A DNA stretch of 64,000 bases, taken from assembly GCA_017525235.1 (NCBI GenBank), contig JAFXTC010000038.1, positions 26,214 to 90,213 of the forward strand. The letters are read 5' to 3'. This stretch comes from Bacteroidaceae bacterium. GTDB lineage: Bacteria > Bacteroidota > Bacteroidia > Bacteroidales > Bacteroidaceae. This document shows, piece by piece, positions 16,120 through 25,172 of the stretch; positions within the stretch are counted from its first letter, which is position 1, and each line of letters opens with the position of its first letter. Made by a program: the position numbers and the translations under genes. The notes beneath the pieces were generated by a model. The model was not told the origin of the DNA and searched no databases. It saw only the letters and a program-made list of their open reading frames with translations.

Positions 16120-16887
16120 AACAGGTTGCAGCAGGTGTAAGGGGTACTTCCGTGTTGCCTTATGGGTTGGTTTTTGCATCTGAATGGGATATCGGTCTTG
16201 CATCCATACAGCAATGCTGTCCATCCACAGGCTGGCAGCACCGAATGTAGGGTGAACTTGGTCGGAACAGCGCTTGAGCGTAAGTTTGCTGCTATCGAAA
16301 TACCTCTTTTCTCCCACATATTTTTGTAACATACTGTTAAAGCCTGTATCTTTTTTCCAAGCAGGGACACCTATCCAGACGAAAGGCGTATTTCCAAAAG
16401 TACCAATAATCTTGTGTATGTACTTTTCTTTTTCGGAAGGATTCTTTAAAAACTGCTCATTTCCTCCGATACAGACCATAATGAATGTGGGTTGGTATCT
16501 GTTGATGAAATATTGCAGAGTATCGGATGTGGCCCATGATTGTGTGGTGGAATTGTACCATACCACACGTGATAGCTCATATCCGTTTTCCTGGGCATAG
16601 TCTGCCATGCGACGCACCAATCCCTCAGCCATAGAATCGCCCAAGAAAAGGATGCGCTGGGGGACACTGTCAGAGAATGCCTCCTCCGTCACCTCCAAAG
16701 GAGGGGTAATTGAACAAGGTGCGACAGAGTCTTTCACCTCTCCTTTGGAGGGGATAGGGGAGGCATTTAAATCTATTTTACTGAGTTTCCAGTTTGGAGG
16801 AGGAAGTTGGATAGGGCATAATGCATAGGCAACCACAAATAAAAGTGGCAACGCTAAAATGGCAATTACCTTAGCATACAACTTCAT
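16114..16887 (-). CDS. SGNH/GDSL-type hydrolase, membrane-anchored, partner of the MBOAT protein
   Basis: With the start at 16887 the protein has 257 residues. An N-terminal hydrophobic segment (about 5-25) anchors or exports it. The catalytic SGNH pattern is visible: GDSM with Ser85, GGNE near 147-150, and DQVH with Asp209 and His212. The frame runs back to 16956, but that part lies in the 3' end of tmRNA, so the ATG at 16887 is the natural start. It precedes the MBOAT gene by 32 bases and probably transfers or removes acyl groups on an extracytoplasmic glycan. Residues about 41-71 (PIPSKGEVKDS...PPLEVTEE) are encoded by an inverted pair of GC-rich repeats inserted in frame between the anchor and the catalytic domain. 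Confidence 0.85.
   Translation of the reverse strand: MKLYAKVIAILALPLLFVVAYALCPIQLPPPNWKLSKIDLNASPIPSKGEVKDSVAPCSITPPLEVTEEAFSDSVPQRILFLGDSMAEGLVRRMADYAQENGYELSRVVWYNSTTQSWATSDTLQYFINRYQPTFIMVCIGGNEQFLKNPSEKEKYIHKIIGTFGNTPFVWIGVPAWKKDTGFNSMLQKYVGEKRYFDSSKLTLKRCSDQVHPTFGAASLWMDSIAVWMQDRYPIQMQKPTHKATRKYPLHLLQPVK
16676..16767. repeat. Inverted pair of GC-rich repeats inside the SGNH gene
   Basis: Arms 16676-16706 and 16737-16767, 31 bases each, are near-perfect inverted copies that begin AATGCCTCC at the outer edge and contain CCTCCAAAGGAGGGG-like stem-loops. They are separated by 30 bases. The total of 92 bases lies in a linker of the SGNH protein and keeps the reading frame. Confidence 0.8.
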
Positions 16888-16925
16888 ACGAATCCTAGTT
16901 GCTTTCCCTATCCTCTCATAATGAG

Positions 16926-17324
16926 TGGAGCTGGAGGGGATTGAACCCTCGTCCAAACAGGGACGTCCTATGCTTTCTACACGCTTATCCCAGCCTTCGG
17001 TTTTCGAGTGCAGACAAGACCTGGGCCACCAATCTGCACCTTATCCTCTAAATTTCACCCATAACGCGAGGCCATTATGAACTATCCCCGATTTAGCTGT
17101 GCCACTTTGCCTGGACGCTTCGGAGCAACAGCTCCAGAGTGACATCTCGTCTCAGCACCTGGTGCCGGGATAAAGCCAGAAATCTACTGTACTTCGATTA
17201 GGCAGCGAGAGCGTAGTTGTTTTCGCCAGATAAATTCTTGACAATCATTGATTATAGAGAGCGGTTGCCAACTCTCTGCGTGCTTACACAACACCTCATC
17301 CTGCTGTCAAATCCAGTCAGCCCC
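16926..17324 (-). ncRNA. ssrA: tmRNA
   Basis: The 3' end on the minus strand contains the T-arm GGTTCAATCCC followed by CCAGCTCCA, and the 5' end reads GGGGCTG, which pairs with CAGCTCC to form the acceptor stem. The 399-base length fits a one-piece tmRNA. The RNA rescues stalled ribosomes together with SmpB and tags the unfinished peptide. CCA is not fully encoded (CCACTC follows), so it would be added or completed afterwards. A TACTTTTG promoter element lies upstream. The SGNH gene follows 38 bases downstream on the same strand. Confidence 0.95.
17198..17227 (-). other. ssrA: tmRNA tag-peptide reading frame
   Basis: Within tmRNA the frame GGC to TAA encodes GENNYALAA, the proteolysis tag typical of Bacteroidales. 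The ALAA end is the protease recognition signal. Confidence 0.93.
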
Positions 17325-17348
17325 GGCGTGCTTATGCTTAATAGACTG

Positions 17349-17356
17349 CAAAAGTA
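17349..17356 (-). promoter_or_regulatory. ssrA: -7 element for tmRNA
   Basis: On the minus strand this reads TACTTTTG followed by C, the same word used ahead of rnpB and proS. It lies 24 bases before the mature 5' end, which leaves a short leader for processing. Confidence 0.65.
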
Positions 17357-17377
17357 GACAAAAATATCCGCTTTTTG

Positions 17378-17408
17378 TTGGGATAGAGAAAAAAAGTGTG
17401 TTAATTTG
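17378..17408 (+). promoter_or_regulatory. Candidate promoter of the exopolysaccharide plus-strand operon
   Basis: TTG at 17378-17380 is followed after 20 bases by TTAATTTG (17401-17408), close to the TAnnTTTG consensus. The site lies 58 bases before the start of the SLBB export gene and is back-to-back with the tmRNA promoter. Confidence 0.5.
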
Positions 17409-17466
17409 CAATAATTTAACGTGACTTGCAGTTTTTACATTAAATATAAATAAATAATATAAGGTT

Positions 17467-20034
17467 ATGACATCAAAATACGGAGTGTTCTCCAAGGCCC
17501 TTTTGGTTGTTTTGTTAATGGCGGTTTCTGTGGGTGCTTATGCTCAGTCGATGACAGACAGTCAGGTTATTCAGTTTGTGCAGCAAGAGCAGCAAAAGGG
17601 TTCTGACCAACAAACGATTGTTACAAAGCTTTTCCAAAAAGGTGTTACGACAGAACAGTTAAGAAGAATCCGTAAGAAGTATGAAGCCCAGAAGAATATG
17701 TTAGGTGCAGTAGATTTGCAGGAGTCAAACGGCAATGCTAACAATACAGCTGGCAGGATGCGGACTAACAAGGAGAAGGCTTTGGAAAAGTTGAACCAGC
17801 AGAATGGCTATATGATTCGTTCCCAGCGTGAAGAGTTGGAAGCAAAAAAAATGTCAAGAGCCGATAGGCAAAGTGAACTGAACGACGAGATAGCCTTTAT
17901 GGACATTGACTCGTTGATTTATTATCAGAATTATTTCCGTAATGAGAACCAGGTGTTCGGTAGGAATATATTCAACAATAAGCTTCTTACCTTTGAGCCT
18001 AACCAGAACATGGCAACGCCTGCCAACTATTGTTTGGGTGCCGGTGACAAAGTGGTTATAGATGTTTGGGGCGTCAGCCAACAGACTTTCGAAGGAACCA
18101 TCTCGCCCGATGGGGTGATAGTGATAGATGGCGTAGGGCCCATAAAACTGGCTGGGTTAACGGTAAAACAGGCTACTCAGACCATTAAAAGCAAGTTAGG
18201 CAAATACTATTCCGATTGCAATTTCAGTCTTTCTGTTGGTGACACCCGTAGTATTCAGGTACAGGTGGTAGGTGATGTGGTGATGCCAGGAACTTATACA
18301 CTTAGCAGTTTAAGCAGCGCTTTCAACGCCCTGTATGCCGCAGGTGGTATCAACGAGATAGGTACTTTGCGTGACATTAAGGTTTATAGAGGAGGCCGCC
18401 AGATTGCAACCATTGATGTCTATGACTATCTCTTAAATGGTAACCAAAAGGGTGATGTCCGCTTGCAGGACAACGATATCATACAGGTTGGTCCTTATGA
18501 ATGTCTGGTGAATGTGAGAGGTAAGATAAAGCGCCCGATGTTTTATGAGATGAAACGCTCCGAGACAGTAAAGCAGTTGCTCAGTTATGCAGGAGGCTTC
18601 TCTGGCGATGCTTATACCAAGAATGTTAGGTTAAGCCGTAAGTCGGGACAGGAATACAGTATGCACACCATTGATGAGTTCCAGATGGGCAATTTCAATG
18701 TGATGGATGGCGACTCTTTGTTTGTGGACAGCGTGATAGCCCGTTACAGCAATATGGTGGAGGTCCGTGGTGCTGTTAAACATGCAGGTCAGTATCAGTT
18801 GGGAGGCGAAATTCAGACGGTTCGCGGTTTGCTGGAGGTTGCAGAAGGTTTACGCGAGGATGCTTTCCGAAATCGTGCTGTCATGCATAGGGAGAAGGAT
18901 GACCTTACATTGGAGATGGTGACAGTGGATGTTGATGGAATTCTGAATGGTACGGTAGCTGATATCCCATTGAAGAAGGGTGATGTGCTTTTTATCCCTA
19001 GCAAAGTGGATATGAAGGGCGAACAAGTATTGAAGATTAGCGGAGAAGTTATATATCCTGGTACTTACCAGTATGCTGAAAATACCACCATCGAAGATCT
19101 TATTCTGCAGGCAGGAGGCTTGACAGAAGCTGCTTCGATGGCAAAGGTAGATGTGTTCCGTAGAATTAATGACATCAACTCAACGGAGAATACCGGCAAG
19201 ATGGCAGAGTCGTTTAGCTTTGCCATAGAAGACGGTTTCCGTGTAAGCGAAGGTGGATTCAAACTGCTTCCCTATGATGAGGTGGTCGTACGCCGTAGTC
19301 CTTCGTATAGCGAGCAGAAGAACGTATCCATTACGGGCTGTGTGAACTTTGAGGGGCAATACTCCATGACCAGCAAAAGTTTCCGGTTAAGCGACTTGGT
19401 TAAAGCCGCCGGAGGTGTAACATCATTGGCCTATACAAAGGGTGCCCGTCTGACTCGTGTAATGACACCTGATGAGCGTTTGCAGCGGGAAAGTTCTTTG
19501 CGTGCTGCCCAGATTCAGTTGTACGAAGAGGCGCTTTCAAGCGAAAAGAGTTTCGACAAGGCGCAGGCAGACTCGCTTCTGCAAATGAAGATGGACTTAG
19601 GTTACACTTATCCCGTTGCTGTGAACTTAGAGAAGGCTATGGCTAACCCGGGATGTTCAGAGGACATTGTACTACGTGAAGGTGACCAAGTAGAGATTCC
19701 CCAGTTTAGTAATACTGTTAAGGTTAGTGGTGAGGTAAGCTATCCCATCAGTATGAATTATAAGAAGGGAGAGGCGTTGGGATATTATATCAAGCGTGCC
19801 GGTGGTTATGGCAATCGCGCCAAGAAGAAAGGCGTTTATGCTATTTATATGAATGGTGCAGTAGAGAAGATCAACAAACATAGCGGTAAAGCCATCGAGC
19901 CTGGTTGTGAGATTGTAGTTCCAACCAAGAAGCAGGGCAAAAAGATGAGTACTAGTGAGATTGTGGCCCTAACTTCTGGCGCTGCATCCATATCCAGTGT
20001 GGTTGTAGCACTTGTCAGCTTGCTCAGGAAATAG
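17467..20034 (+). CDS. Multi-SLBB polysaccharide export protein
   Basis: This 855-residue protein has a signal peptide (ending GAYAQ, about 27), a coiled, Gln/Lys-rich N-terminal part, a Poly_export (Wza-type) domain near residues 180-255 (YCLGAGDKVVIDVWG), and then six SLBB-like repeats. These start near VQVVGDVVMPG, VNVRGKIKRP, VEVRGAVKHAG, LKISGEVIYPG, VSITGCVNFEG and VKVSGEVSYP. The C-terminus is hydrophobic (SISSVVVALVSLL). The design is that of the long export proteins of Bacteroidetes capsule loci, which carry polysaccharide across the periplasm and outer membrane. It is the first gene of the plus-strand operon and is followed after 43 bases by a Wzz-like gene. Confidence 0.9.
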   Translation: MTSKYGVFSKALLVVLLMAVSVGAYAQSMTDSQVIQFVQQEQQKGSDQQTIVTKLFQKGVTTEQLRRIRKKYEAQKNMLGAVDLQESNGNANNTAGRMRTNKEKALEKLNQQNGYMIRSQREELEAKKMSRADRQSELNDEIAFMDIDSLIYYQNYFRNENQVFGRNIFNNKLLTFEPNQNMATPANYCLGAGDKVVIDVWGVSQQTFEGTISPDGVIVIDGVGPIKLAGLTVKQATQTIKSKLGKYYSDCNFSLSVGDTRSIQVQVVGDVVMPGTYTLSSLSSAFNALYAAGGINEIGTLRDIKVYRGGRQIATIDVYDYLLNGNQKGDVRLQDNDIIQVGPYECLVNVRGKIKRPMFYEMKRSETVKQLLSYAGGFSGDAYTKNVRLSRKSGQEYSMHTIDEFQMGNFNVMDGDSLFVDSVIARYSNMVEVRGAVKHAGQYQLGGEIQTVRGLLEVAEGLREDAFRNRAVMHREKDDLTLEMVTVDVDGILNGTVADIPLKKGDVLFIPSKVDMKGEQVLKISGEVIYPGTYQYAENTTIEDLILQAGGLTEAASMAKVDVFRRINDINSTENTGKMAESFSFAIEDGFRVSEGGFKLLPYDEVVVRRSPSYSEQKNVSITGCVNFEGQYSMTSKSFRLSDLVKAAGGVTSLAYTKGARLTRVMTPDERLQRESSLRAAQIQLYEEALSSEKSFDKAQADSLLQMKMDLGYTYPVAVNLEKAMANPGCSEDIVLREGDQVEIPQFSNTVKVSGEVSYPISMNYKKGEALGYYIKRAGGYGNRAKKKGVYAIYMNGAVEKINKHSGKAIEPGCEIVVPTKKQGKKMSTSEIVALTSGAASISSVVVALVSLLRK

Positions 20035-20077
20035 CATAAGTAAAAATACCTTATTATATTTGTAATTCGAGACTTGC

Positions 20078-21151
20078 ATGGGGGAAATTAATAATCAACA
20101 ACAGCAGACTATTGACCTAAGGAAGGTCGTTAGTCTTCTTTGGTCAAAGAAAAAGACTTTTCTTAAGGTGTGGGTGGTGACATTTATCCTTTCCTGTATT
20201 TGGATTTTACCACAACCGAGATATTATGTTTGTGAGGTGAAATTGGCGCCAGAAATAAATGGAACAGACATGTCGGGAGGCCTTTCTTCTATAGCATCTT
20301 CTTTTGGTTTTAATTTGGGAAAATTAGGTGGAGAAGATGCTATTTACCCAGTTTTATATCCAGACCTTTTTGAGTCTCCAGAATTTACCACGGCATTATT
20401 TGACATACAGGTAGAAACAATAGATGGTGATATCTCTACTGATTATTACACCTATTTGTTAAAACATCAGAAGAAGAATCCGCTTACGCAACCATTTGTC
20501 CGAGGCTATAATTGGTTGAAGGACTTGTTTGAGGAACCATCTAAAGATGGAGGGAATGGCATTCATGATCCGTTCCGTCTGAGCAAGAAGGAGCAGACAA
20601 TAATGCTCAAGGTCCAGAAGAAGATACTTTGCAATGTTGATAAGAGGACTGATGTTATCAGCATATCTGTCAAAGACCAGGATGCACTTGTTTGTGCGAC
20701 TATGGCAGATAGTGTAATGTCGCATCTTCAGGAATTTATTACAAACTATAGGACCAAAAAGGCAAGACTGGATTTGGAGTACTATCAGCATCTTTCTGAT
20801 AGTGCGCGAATAGAATATGTTTTGGCACAGAAGGAATATAGTGACTATTGCGATGCTCACAATAACGTGTTGCTTCAAGCTTCTATCTCGCAACGTGACA
20901 GATTGGAAAATGAGTTGTCAATGAAGCTTAACACATATCAGGCAATGATGACGCAACTGCAGGCCATGAAGGCAAAGGTTCAGGAAAAAACTCCCGCCTT
21001 TACCACTCTGAAAAGTGCTATTGTTCCCATAAAACCTGCTGGTCCAAAACGTATGATATTCGTTGTGTCTGTACTCTTCTTCTCAACAATCGGCACTTCT
21101 TTATATATCTTTAAGAGAGGAATTACAAATCTAATCTTAGGAAACGACTAA
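20078..21151 (+). CDS. Wzz-like polysaccharide chain-length protein
   Basis: This 357-residue inner-membrane protein has two membrane spans, one at about 30-48 and one near the C-terminus (about 325-345, after the Pro-rich PIKPAGPKRM typical of Wzz). The large periplasmic part between them is helical and ends in a long coiled segment (LEYYQHLSDSARIEYVLAQK). There is no kinase domain, so it is a Wzz-only protein, unlike the tyrosine autokinase encoded at 35416-37896. Wzz proteins set the modal length of the polymer made by Wzy. It lies between the SLBB exporter and a polymerase-like gene. Confidence 0.88.
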   Translation: MGEINNQQQQTIDLRKVVSLLWSKKKTFLKVWVVTFILSCIWILPQPRYYVCEVKLAPEINGTDMSGGLSSIASSFGFNLGKLGGEDAIYPVLYPDLFESPEFTTALFDIQVETIDGDISTDYYTYLLKHQKKNPLTQPFVRGYNWLKDLFEEPSKDGGNGIHDPFRLSKKEQTIMLKVQKKILCNVDKRTDVISISVKDQDALVCATMADSVMSHLQEFITNYRTKKARLDLEYYQHLSDSARIEYVLAQKEYSDYCDAHNNVLLQASISQRDRLENELSMKLNTYQAMMTQLQAMKAKVQEKTPAFTTLKSAIVPIKPAGPKRMIFVVSVLFFSTIGTSLYIFKRGITNLILGND

Positions 21152-21169
21152 ACAGTAATATTTTACGAA

Positions 21170-22465
21170 TTGGGTAATATTTTTATAATACATACCAATA
21201 AAATCAAGGGCCTTTTCCTTGTTTCAAAACCAGATATCTCAAAATGGATGATATTATCTGTTAGGGATATTGCTCTTTGGCTATTCTTCGCAGCTTTTTT
21301 ATTAATCTATTATACATCTTTGACCCCCTGGTTTTTGTGGAACATATATTCCTATGCCTCATTTCTTGCTTTTTTCCCAATAGTTCTTTCCTATCTTATA
21401 TCAAGACATTTACAAGAGCCGATATTTACAAGAACAAATTATGTCTTCCCATTATTATGTTATTTTTTATATATCATTATTTCGGGAATCTTAAGTGGGA
21501 AAAACATTAATGGTTTTATCGGTGATTTCTTTAATTTCGTTGCTGTATTATTTCTGTTTAGGATTAACACGGAGGACTTAGTTAAATTTGGGAATGTGTT
21601 ATCTATTTCCATGGGTGCATTATTATTGCCATCCTTGTTTTTTTACGCATTGTATCTTCTTGGATTCTCTTTGCCCAATTACTATATTGATAATCCATTG
21701 GCAGAATACTCTTATGAGAACTATTATTTCTTTCTTGTTAACTTAAATGAGGCCTGGACCATTATTCCACGTTTCCAGTCTGTTTTTGTCGAACCTAGTC
21801 ATTTGGCAATGGCTTGTATTGTCTTACTTTTAACACAAGTTGGCAATTGGAAAAAATGGTACAATGTCACTATGTTTGTCGCTATTTTTATATCTTTCTC
21901 ATTAGCAGGATATTTATTTCTTATCATTGTACTTTTTGCTTCAGCTTGGATGAAAGGAAGAAATATTTGGAACAAGCTATTAGCTCTTGTGGGTTTCTCA
22001 TTTCTCATAGGCATATCCGCAATTTTTTACAACGATGGCGACAATCTTGTCAATCAACTTATTGTCCAAAGATTAGTCGTTAATGATGATGGAAAATTAG
22101 AAGGTGATAACCGTGTCACAACGGAATTTGAAACTGCTTACAACGATTTTGTCAAGTCAGACAAACTACTTTTTGGCGAGGGGACTGAGAAGTTGGAGCA
22201 GTTCGGTTGGGGAAATGCAGGGTATAGGGTTTATATTTATGTTTATGGCTTAATCTCTCTCGTGTTTCTTCTCTTCTTCCTTCTTGCAATTTCTATAACA
22301 GGAACCAGCAAACGTGGTATATTTGTAATGTTATTAATTCATGCCATTTCTTTTATTCCTCATGCGATAACTCTGAAATTCTATTTTTTCACCCCTTTAT
22401 ATATTATTGCATTTAGGAGAGTATTTAAAAAAAACGAGGAGGAAGAGACTCCCATGCTGGACTAA
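21170..22465 (+). CDS. O-antigen/exopolysaccharide polymerase-like membrane protein (Wzy or ligase)
   Basis: The product is about 431 residues if started at the TTG at 21170, or 405 residues from the ATG at 21248; I cannot decide between them. It has around 10-11 hydrophobic segments with a periplasmic loop in the second half (NVNRV-like GDNRVTTEFETAYNDFVKSD), and the motif FVEPSHLAMA near residue 205 recalls Wzy/WaaL-type proteins. These join polysaccharide repeat units in the periplasm. The base composition drops to a much more AT-rich level here than in the genes before it and stays low through the next genes, which is typical of imported capsule DNA. It is followed six bases later by the flippase gene. 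Confidence 0.75.
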   Translation: MGNIFIIHTNKIKGLFLVSKPDISKWMILSVRDIALWLFFAAFLLIYYTSLTPWFLWNIYSYASFLAFFPIVLSYLISRHLQEPIFTRTNYVFPLLCYFLYIIISGILSGKNINGFIGDFFNFVAVLFLFRINTEDLVKFGNVLSISMGALLLPSLFFYALYLLGFSLPNYYIDNPLAEYSYENYYFFLVNLNEAWTIIPRFQSVFVEPSHLAMACIVLLLTQVGNWKKWYNVTMFVAIFISFSLAGYLFLIIVLFASAWMKGRNIWNKLLALVGFSFLIGISAIFYNDGDNLVNQLIVQRLVVNDDGKLEGDNRVTTEFETAYNDFVKSDKLLFGEGTEKLEQFGWGNAGYRVYIYVYGLISLVFLLFFLLAISITGTSKRGIFVMLLIHAISFIPHAITLKFYFFTPLYIIAFRRVFKKNEEEETPMLD

Positions 22466-22471
22466 GGATTT

Positions 22472-23989
22472 ATGGAACGTACAAAACTCATATTTGTCAA
22501 TACCATTTCCCAGTATCTTCGGACGGGATTATGTATGGTCCTCTCCCTGTATTCTACTCGACTGATACTTGCTGTATTAGGTCAATCAGATTTTGGCATA
22601 TACGCATTGATTGGTAGTTTAGTTACGATGCTGAGTTTCATTACTTCTTCACTTGCTACTAGTACACAAAGATTTTTTTCTTATTCATGGGGAAAGAATG
22701 ATATAAACGAGATAAAGGTCATTTTCAGTAACGCTCTGGGACTTCATTTCATTATTAGTCTATTGTTAACGCTTGTTTTACTTTTGACAGAACAAGCCAT
22801 TGTGCACGACTATATGAAAATTCCACCTGAAAGAATAGAGGCTGCAGATTTTGTTTATTACACCATTGTGCTGATGCTTGCCCTTACATTTATGACAGCT
22901 CCTATTAGAGCGCTTTTTATTGCTAGGGAAAACATCGTATATACTTCAATAGTTGATGTCGCTGATAGTATTCTTAAACTTATCGGAGCGATATCATTGA
23001 CATACATCACGTATGACTCTCTGAAAGTGTACTCGTTACTCATGGCAGGCATTTCTGCTTTTACATTTTTAGCCTATAGCATATATGCATTTATTAAATA
23101 CGAGGAGTGTCACATTCCACTCATTTCTGAATTTTCATCAAATCACATTCGACAATTGTTTTCATTTACAGTGTGGAATGTCTATGCCGTAGGAAGTACT
23201 ATTATTAGGACACAAGGACTTGCTGTCATCCTCAATAAATTCCTTGGCACCATTGTTAATGCAGCTTATGGTATTGCGCTTCAAATATCAAATGCCGTCA
23301 GTTCTGTTGCAGCCAGCATACTAAATGCCATGAATCCACAACTAATGAAGGCAGAAGGCGGAGGAGATAGAACTAAAATGTTGCAATATGCCACTAAGGA
23401 AAGCAAATACTCCTACCTGATGTTGTCTTGCATTTTGATTCCCATAGTAATTGAGATGCCTGCAATTCTTACAGCATGGCTCAAGGAATATCCACCATAT
23501 ACAATAGAATTCTGCAGAATGGTTGTCATTGCAACCATTTTTGACCAAGCAACAATTGGACTAACATCTGCCAATCAGGCGGAAGGGAACATCCGTAATT
23601 ACTCTCTAATTACAAGTACAATTCGTCTTATAATCATACCCTCCACATGGATGTGTCTTTACTACGGGTTTCACATCCCAAGTGTAATCTGTTGCTACTT
23701 GTTTTTTGAGTTGACCTGCGGACTATCACGTATACCACTTATTCATCATACGTCAGGACTTAACGTAGGAGATTATTGCACGGAGGTATTTATCAAATCC
23801 TTAATCCCTATTATCGGAAATATAGCTGCATGCGTCCTGCTAATCCATTTGATGGATGGAGCATTACGTTTCTTCGTTACGGAATCTGTCGGGATACTTA
23901 TTACCGGAATACTCACATACTGTTTTTCTTTGGATCGGGCAGAAAAGGCTTGGATCTTCCATCACATAACACATTGGAGACATGATTAA
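22472..23989 (+). CDS. Lipopolysaccharide/polysaccharide flippase (Wzx, MOP superfamily)
   Basis: This 505-residue protein has about 12-14 hydrophobic spans and begins with ISQYLRTGLCMVLSLYSTRLIL, a typical polysaccharide-transporter N-terminus. It should flip the undecaprenyl-linked repeat unit to the periplasmic face for polymerisation. The gene lies directly between the polymerase-like gene (six bases) and the Fe-S protein, with which it overlaps by eight bases. Codon use is AT-rich like its neighbours. Confidence 0.87.
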   Translation: MERTKLIFVNTISQYLRTGLCMVLSLYSTRLILAVLGQSDFGIYALIGSLVTMLSFITSSLATSTQRFFSYSWGKNDINEIKVIFSNALGLHFIISLLLTLVLLLTEQAIVHDYMKIPPERIEAADFVYYTIVLMLALTFMTAPIRALFIARENIVYTSIVDVADSILKLIGAISLTYITYDSLKVYSLLMAGISAFTFLAYSIYAFIKYEECHIPLISEFSSNHIRQLFSFTVWNVYAVGSTIIRTQGLAVILNKFLGTIVNAAYGIALQISNAVSSVAASILNAMNPQLMKAEGGGDRTKMLQYATKESKYSYLMLSCILIPIVIEMPAILTAWLKEYPPYTIEFCRMVVIATIFDQATIGLTSANQAEGNIRNYSLITSTIRLIIIPSTWMCLYYGFHIPSVICCYLFFELTCGLSRIPLIHHTSGLNVGDYCTEVFIKSLIPIIGNIAACVLLIHLMDGALRFFVTESVGILITGILTYCFSLDRAEKAWIFHHITHWRHD

Positions 23990-25172
23990 GATTCAAGATA
24001 AAAAAGAATGCTGTGGATGTACTGCTTGTGAGCAGATATGCCCTAGACGTTGTATCTCCATGAAAGAAGATGGCGAAGGATTCTTATATCCTGTCGTAGA
24101 CGTTGAATCATGCGTTGATTGTAATCTATGCGAGAAAGTATGTCCTGCGATATATCCCTTTACGCCAGCACAACAACTTCCACAAAGCTACGCCTGTAAG
24201 GCTCACAGTGAAGACACCAGACTCAACAGTTCTTCTGGAGGCATGTTTACCATCTTGGCTTGCAAGGTTATCAATATGGGAGGAGTTGTTTTTGGGGCAT
24301 GTTTCCAAGAGGACTGGACCATTGCCCACGACTTCACAGAAACACTGCAAGGACTTGACAAGTTCAGAGGTTCCAAATACGTTCAAAGTTTCATTGGTGA
24401 TACTTATCAGAAAGTAAGAGATTTCCTAAAAGAAGGCAGAAAAGTTTTGTTTTCTGGCACGCCATGCCAAGTTGCAGGTTTAAATCATTTCCTTGGGAAA
24501 AAATATGAGAATCTATACACTATAGATGTCGTATGCCACAGCATTCCAAGCCCTCTTGTTTGGAAAATGTACTTAGAAAATAAACAAAAGAACAATAGCA
24601 TCAAACATGTCACTTTTCGAGACAAGTCTGCAGGATGGCGGAATTATGGCCTAACAATCAGCAATGAATCTCAAATTATTGAACAAGGTACGAAAGAAGA
24701 AAATCTGTATATGCGCGGGTTTTTAGAGAACCTTACGGTAAGGCCTTCCTGTTTTGCATGTCCAGCCAGGAATTATACTTCCGGCAGTGATATCATGTTG
24801 GCAGATTGTTGGGGATTGGAGAAGTATCATCCGGAGATTGATGATAACCGGGGGATGTCACAAGCATTAATATTGACAGAGAAAGGTCAAAAATTGTTTG
24901 ATGATTGTCAAAACGATATTTTCACGCTTTGCATTCCTTATGAAGAGGTGGAAGACAAAAGCCTTCACTTGCCCATTACTGCATCAACGCGTCCACATCC
25001 TTATCGGGATTACTTCTTCGCTAACATTAGGAAACAACCTATTGAAGACCTCATAATCTTTTGCCTTAAGAAGGGAGACTTGCGTTCAAAGAGAATTGCG
25101 AATATCAAAAAAATCGGTAAAGTATTCGGACTTGACAAAATATATAGGATATGGAAGGACAAGGGAAAATAG
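23982..25172 (+). CDS. Fe-S protein of the coenzyme F420 hydrogenase beta-subunit type
   Basis: This 396-residue cytoplasmic protein opens with two 4Fe-4S motifs, CCGCTACEQICP (Cys10-Cys20) and CVDCNLCEKVCP (about 43-54). The F420 hydrogenase/dehydrogenase beta-subunit N- and C-terminal domains follow (GGMFTILA, SGTPCQVAGL, and a later Cys cluster FACPARNYTSGSD). In polysaccharide loci such proteins regularly precede a polysaccharide pyruvyl transferase, as here, and may deliver electrons for a sugar modification. The actual reaction is not established. It overlaps the flippase gene by 8 bases and the pyruvyl transferase gene by 22 bases, suggesting coupled translation. Confidence 0.85.
   Translation: MIKIQDKKECCGCTACEQICPRRCISMKEDGEGFLYPVVDVESCVDCNLCEKVCPAIYPFTPAQQLPQSYACKAHSEDTRLNSSSGGMFTILACKVINMGGVVFGACFQEDWTIAHDFTETLQGLDKFRGSKYVQSFIGDTYQKVRDFLKEGRKVLFSGTPCQVAGLNHFLGKKYENLYTIDVVCHSIPSPLVWKMYLENKQKNNSIKHVTFRDKSAGWRNYGLTISNESQIIEQGTKEENLYMRGFLENLTVRPSCFACPARNYTSGSDIMLADCWGLEKYHPEIDDNRGMSQALILTEKGQKLFDDCQNDIFTLCIPYEEVEDKSLHLPITASTRPHPYRDYFFANIRKQPIEDLIIFCLKKGDLRSKRIANIKKIGKVFGLDKIYRIWKDKGK

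Noticed and set aside
16888-16956. Longer N-terminus for the SGNH protein
   Set aside because: These codons lie in the 3' part of tmRNA and do not precede a signal sequence naturally.
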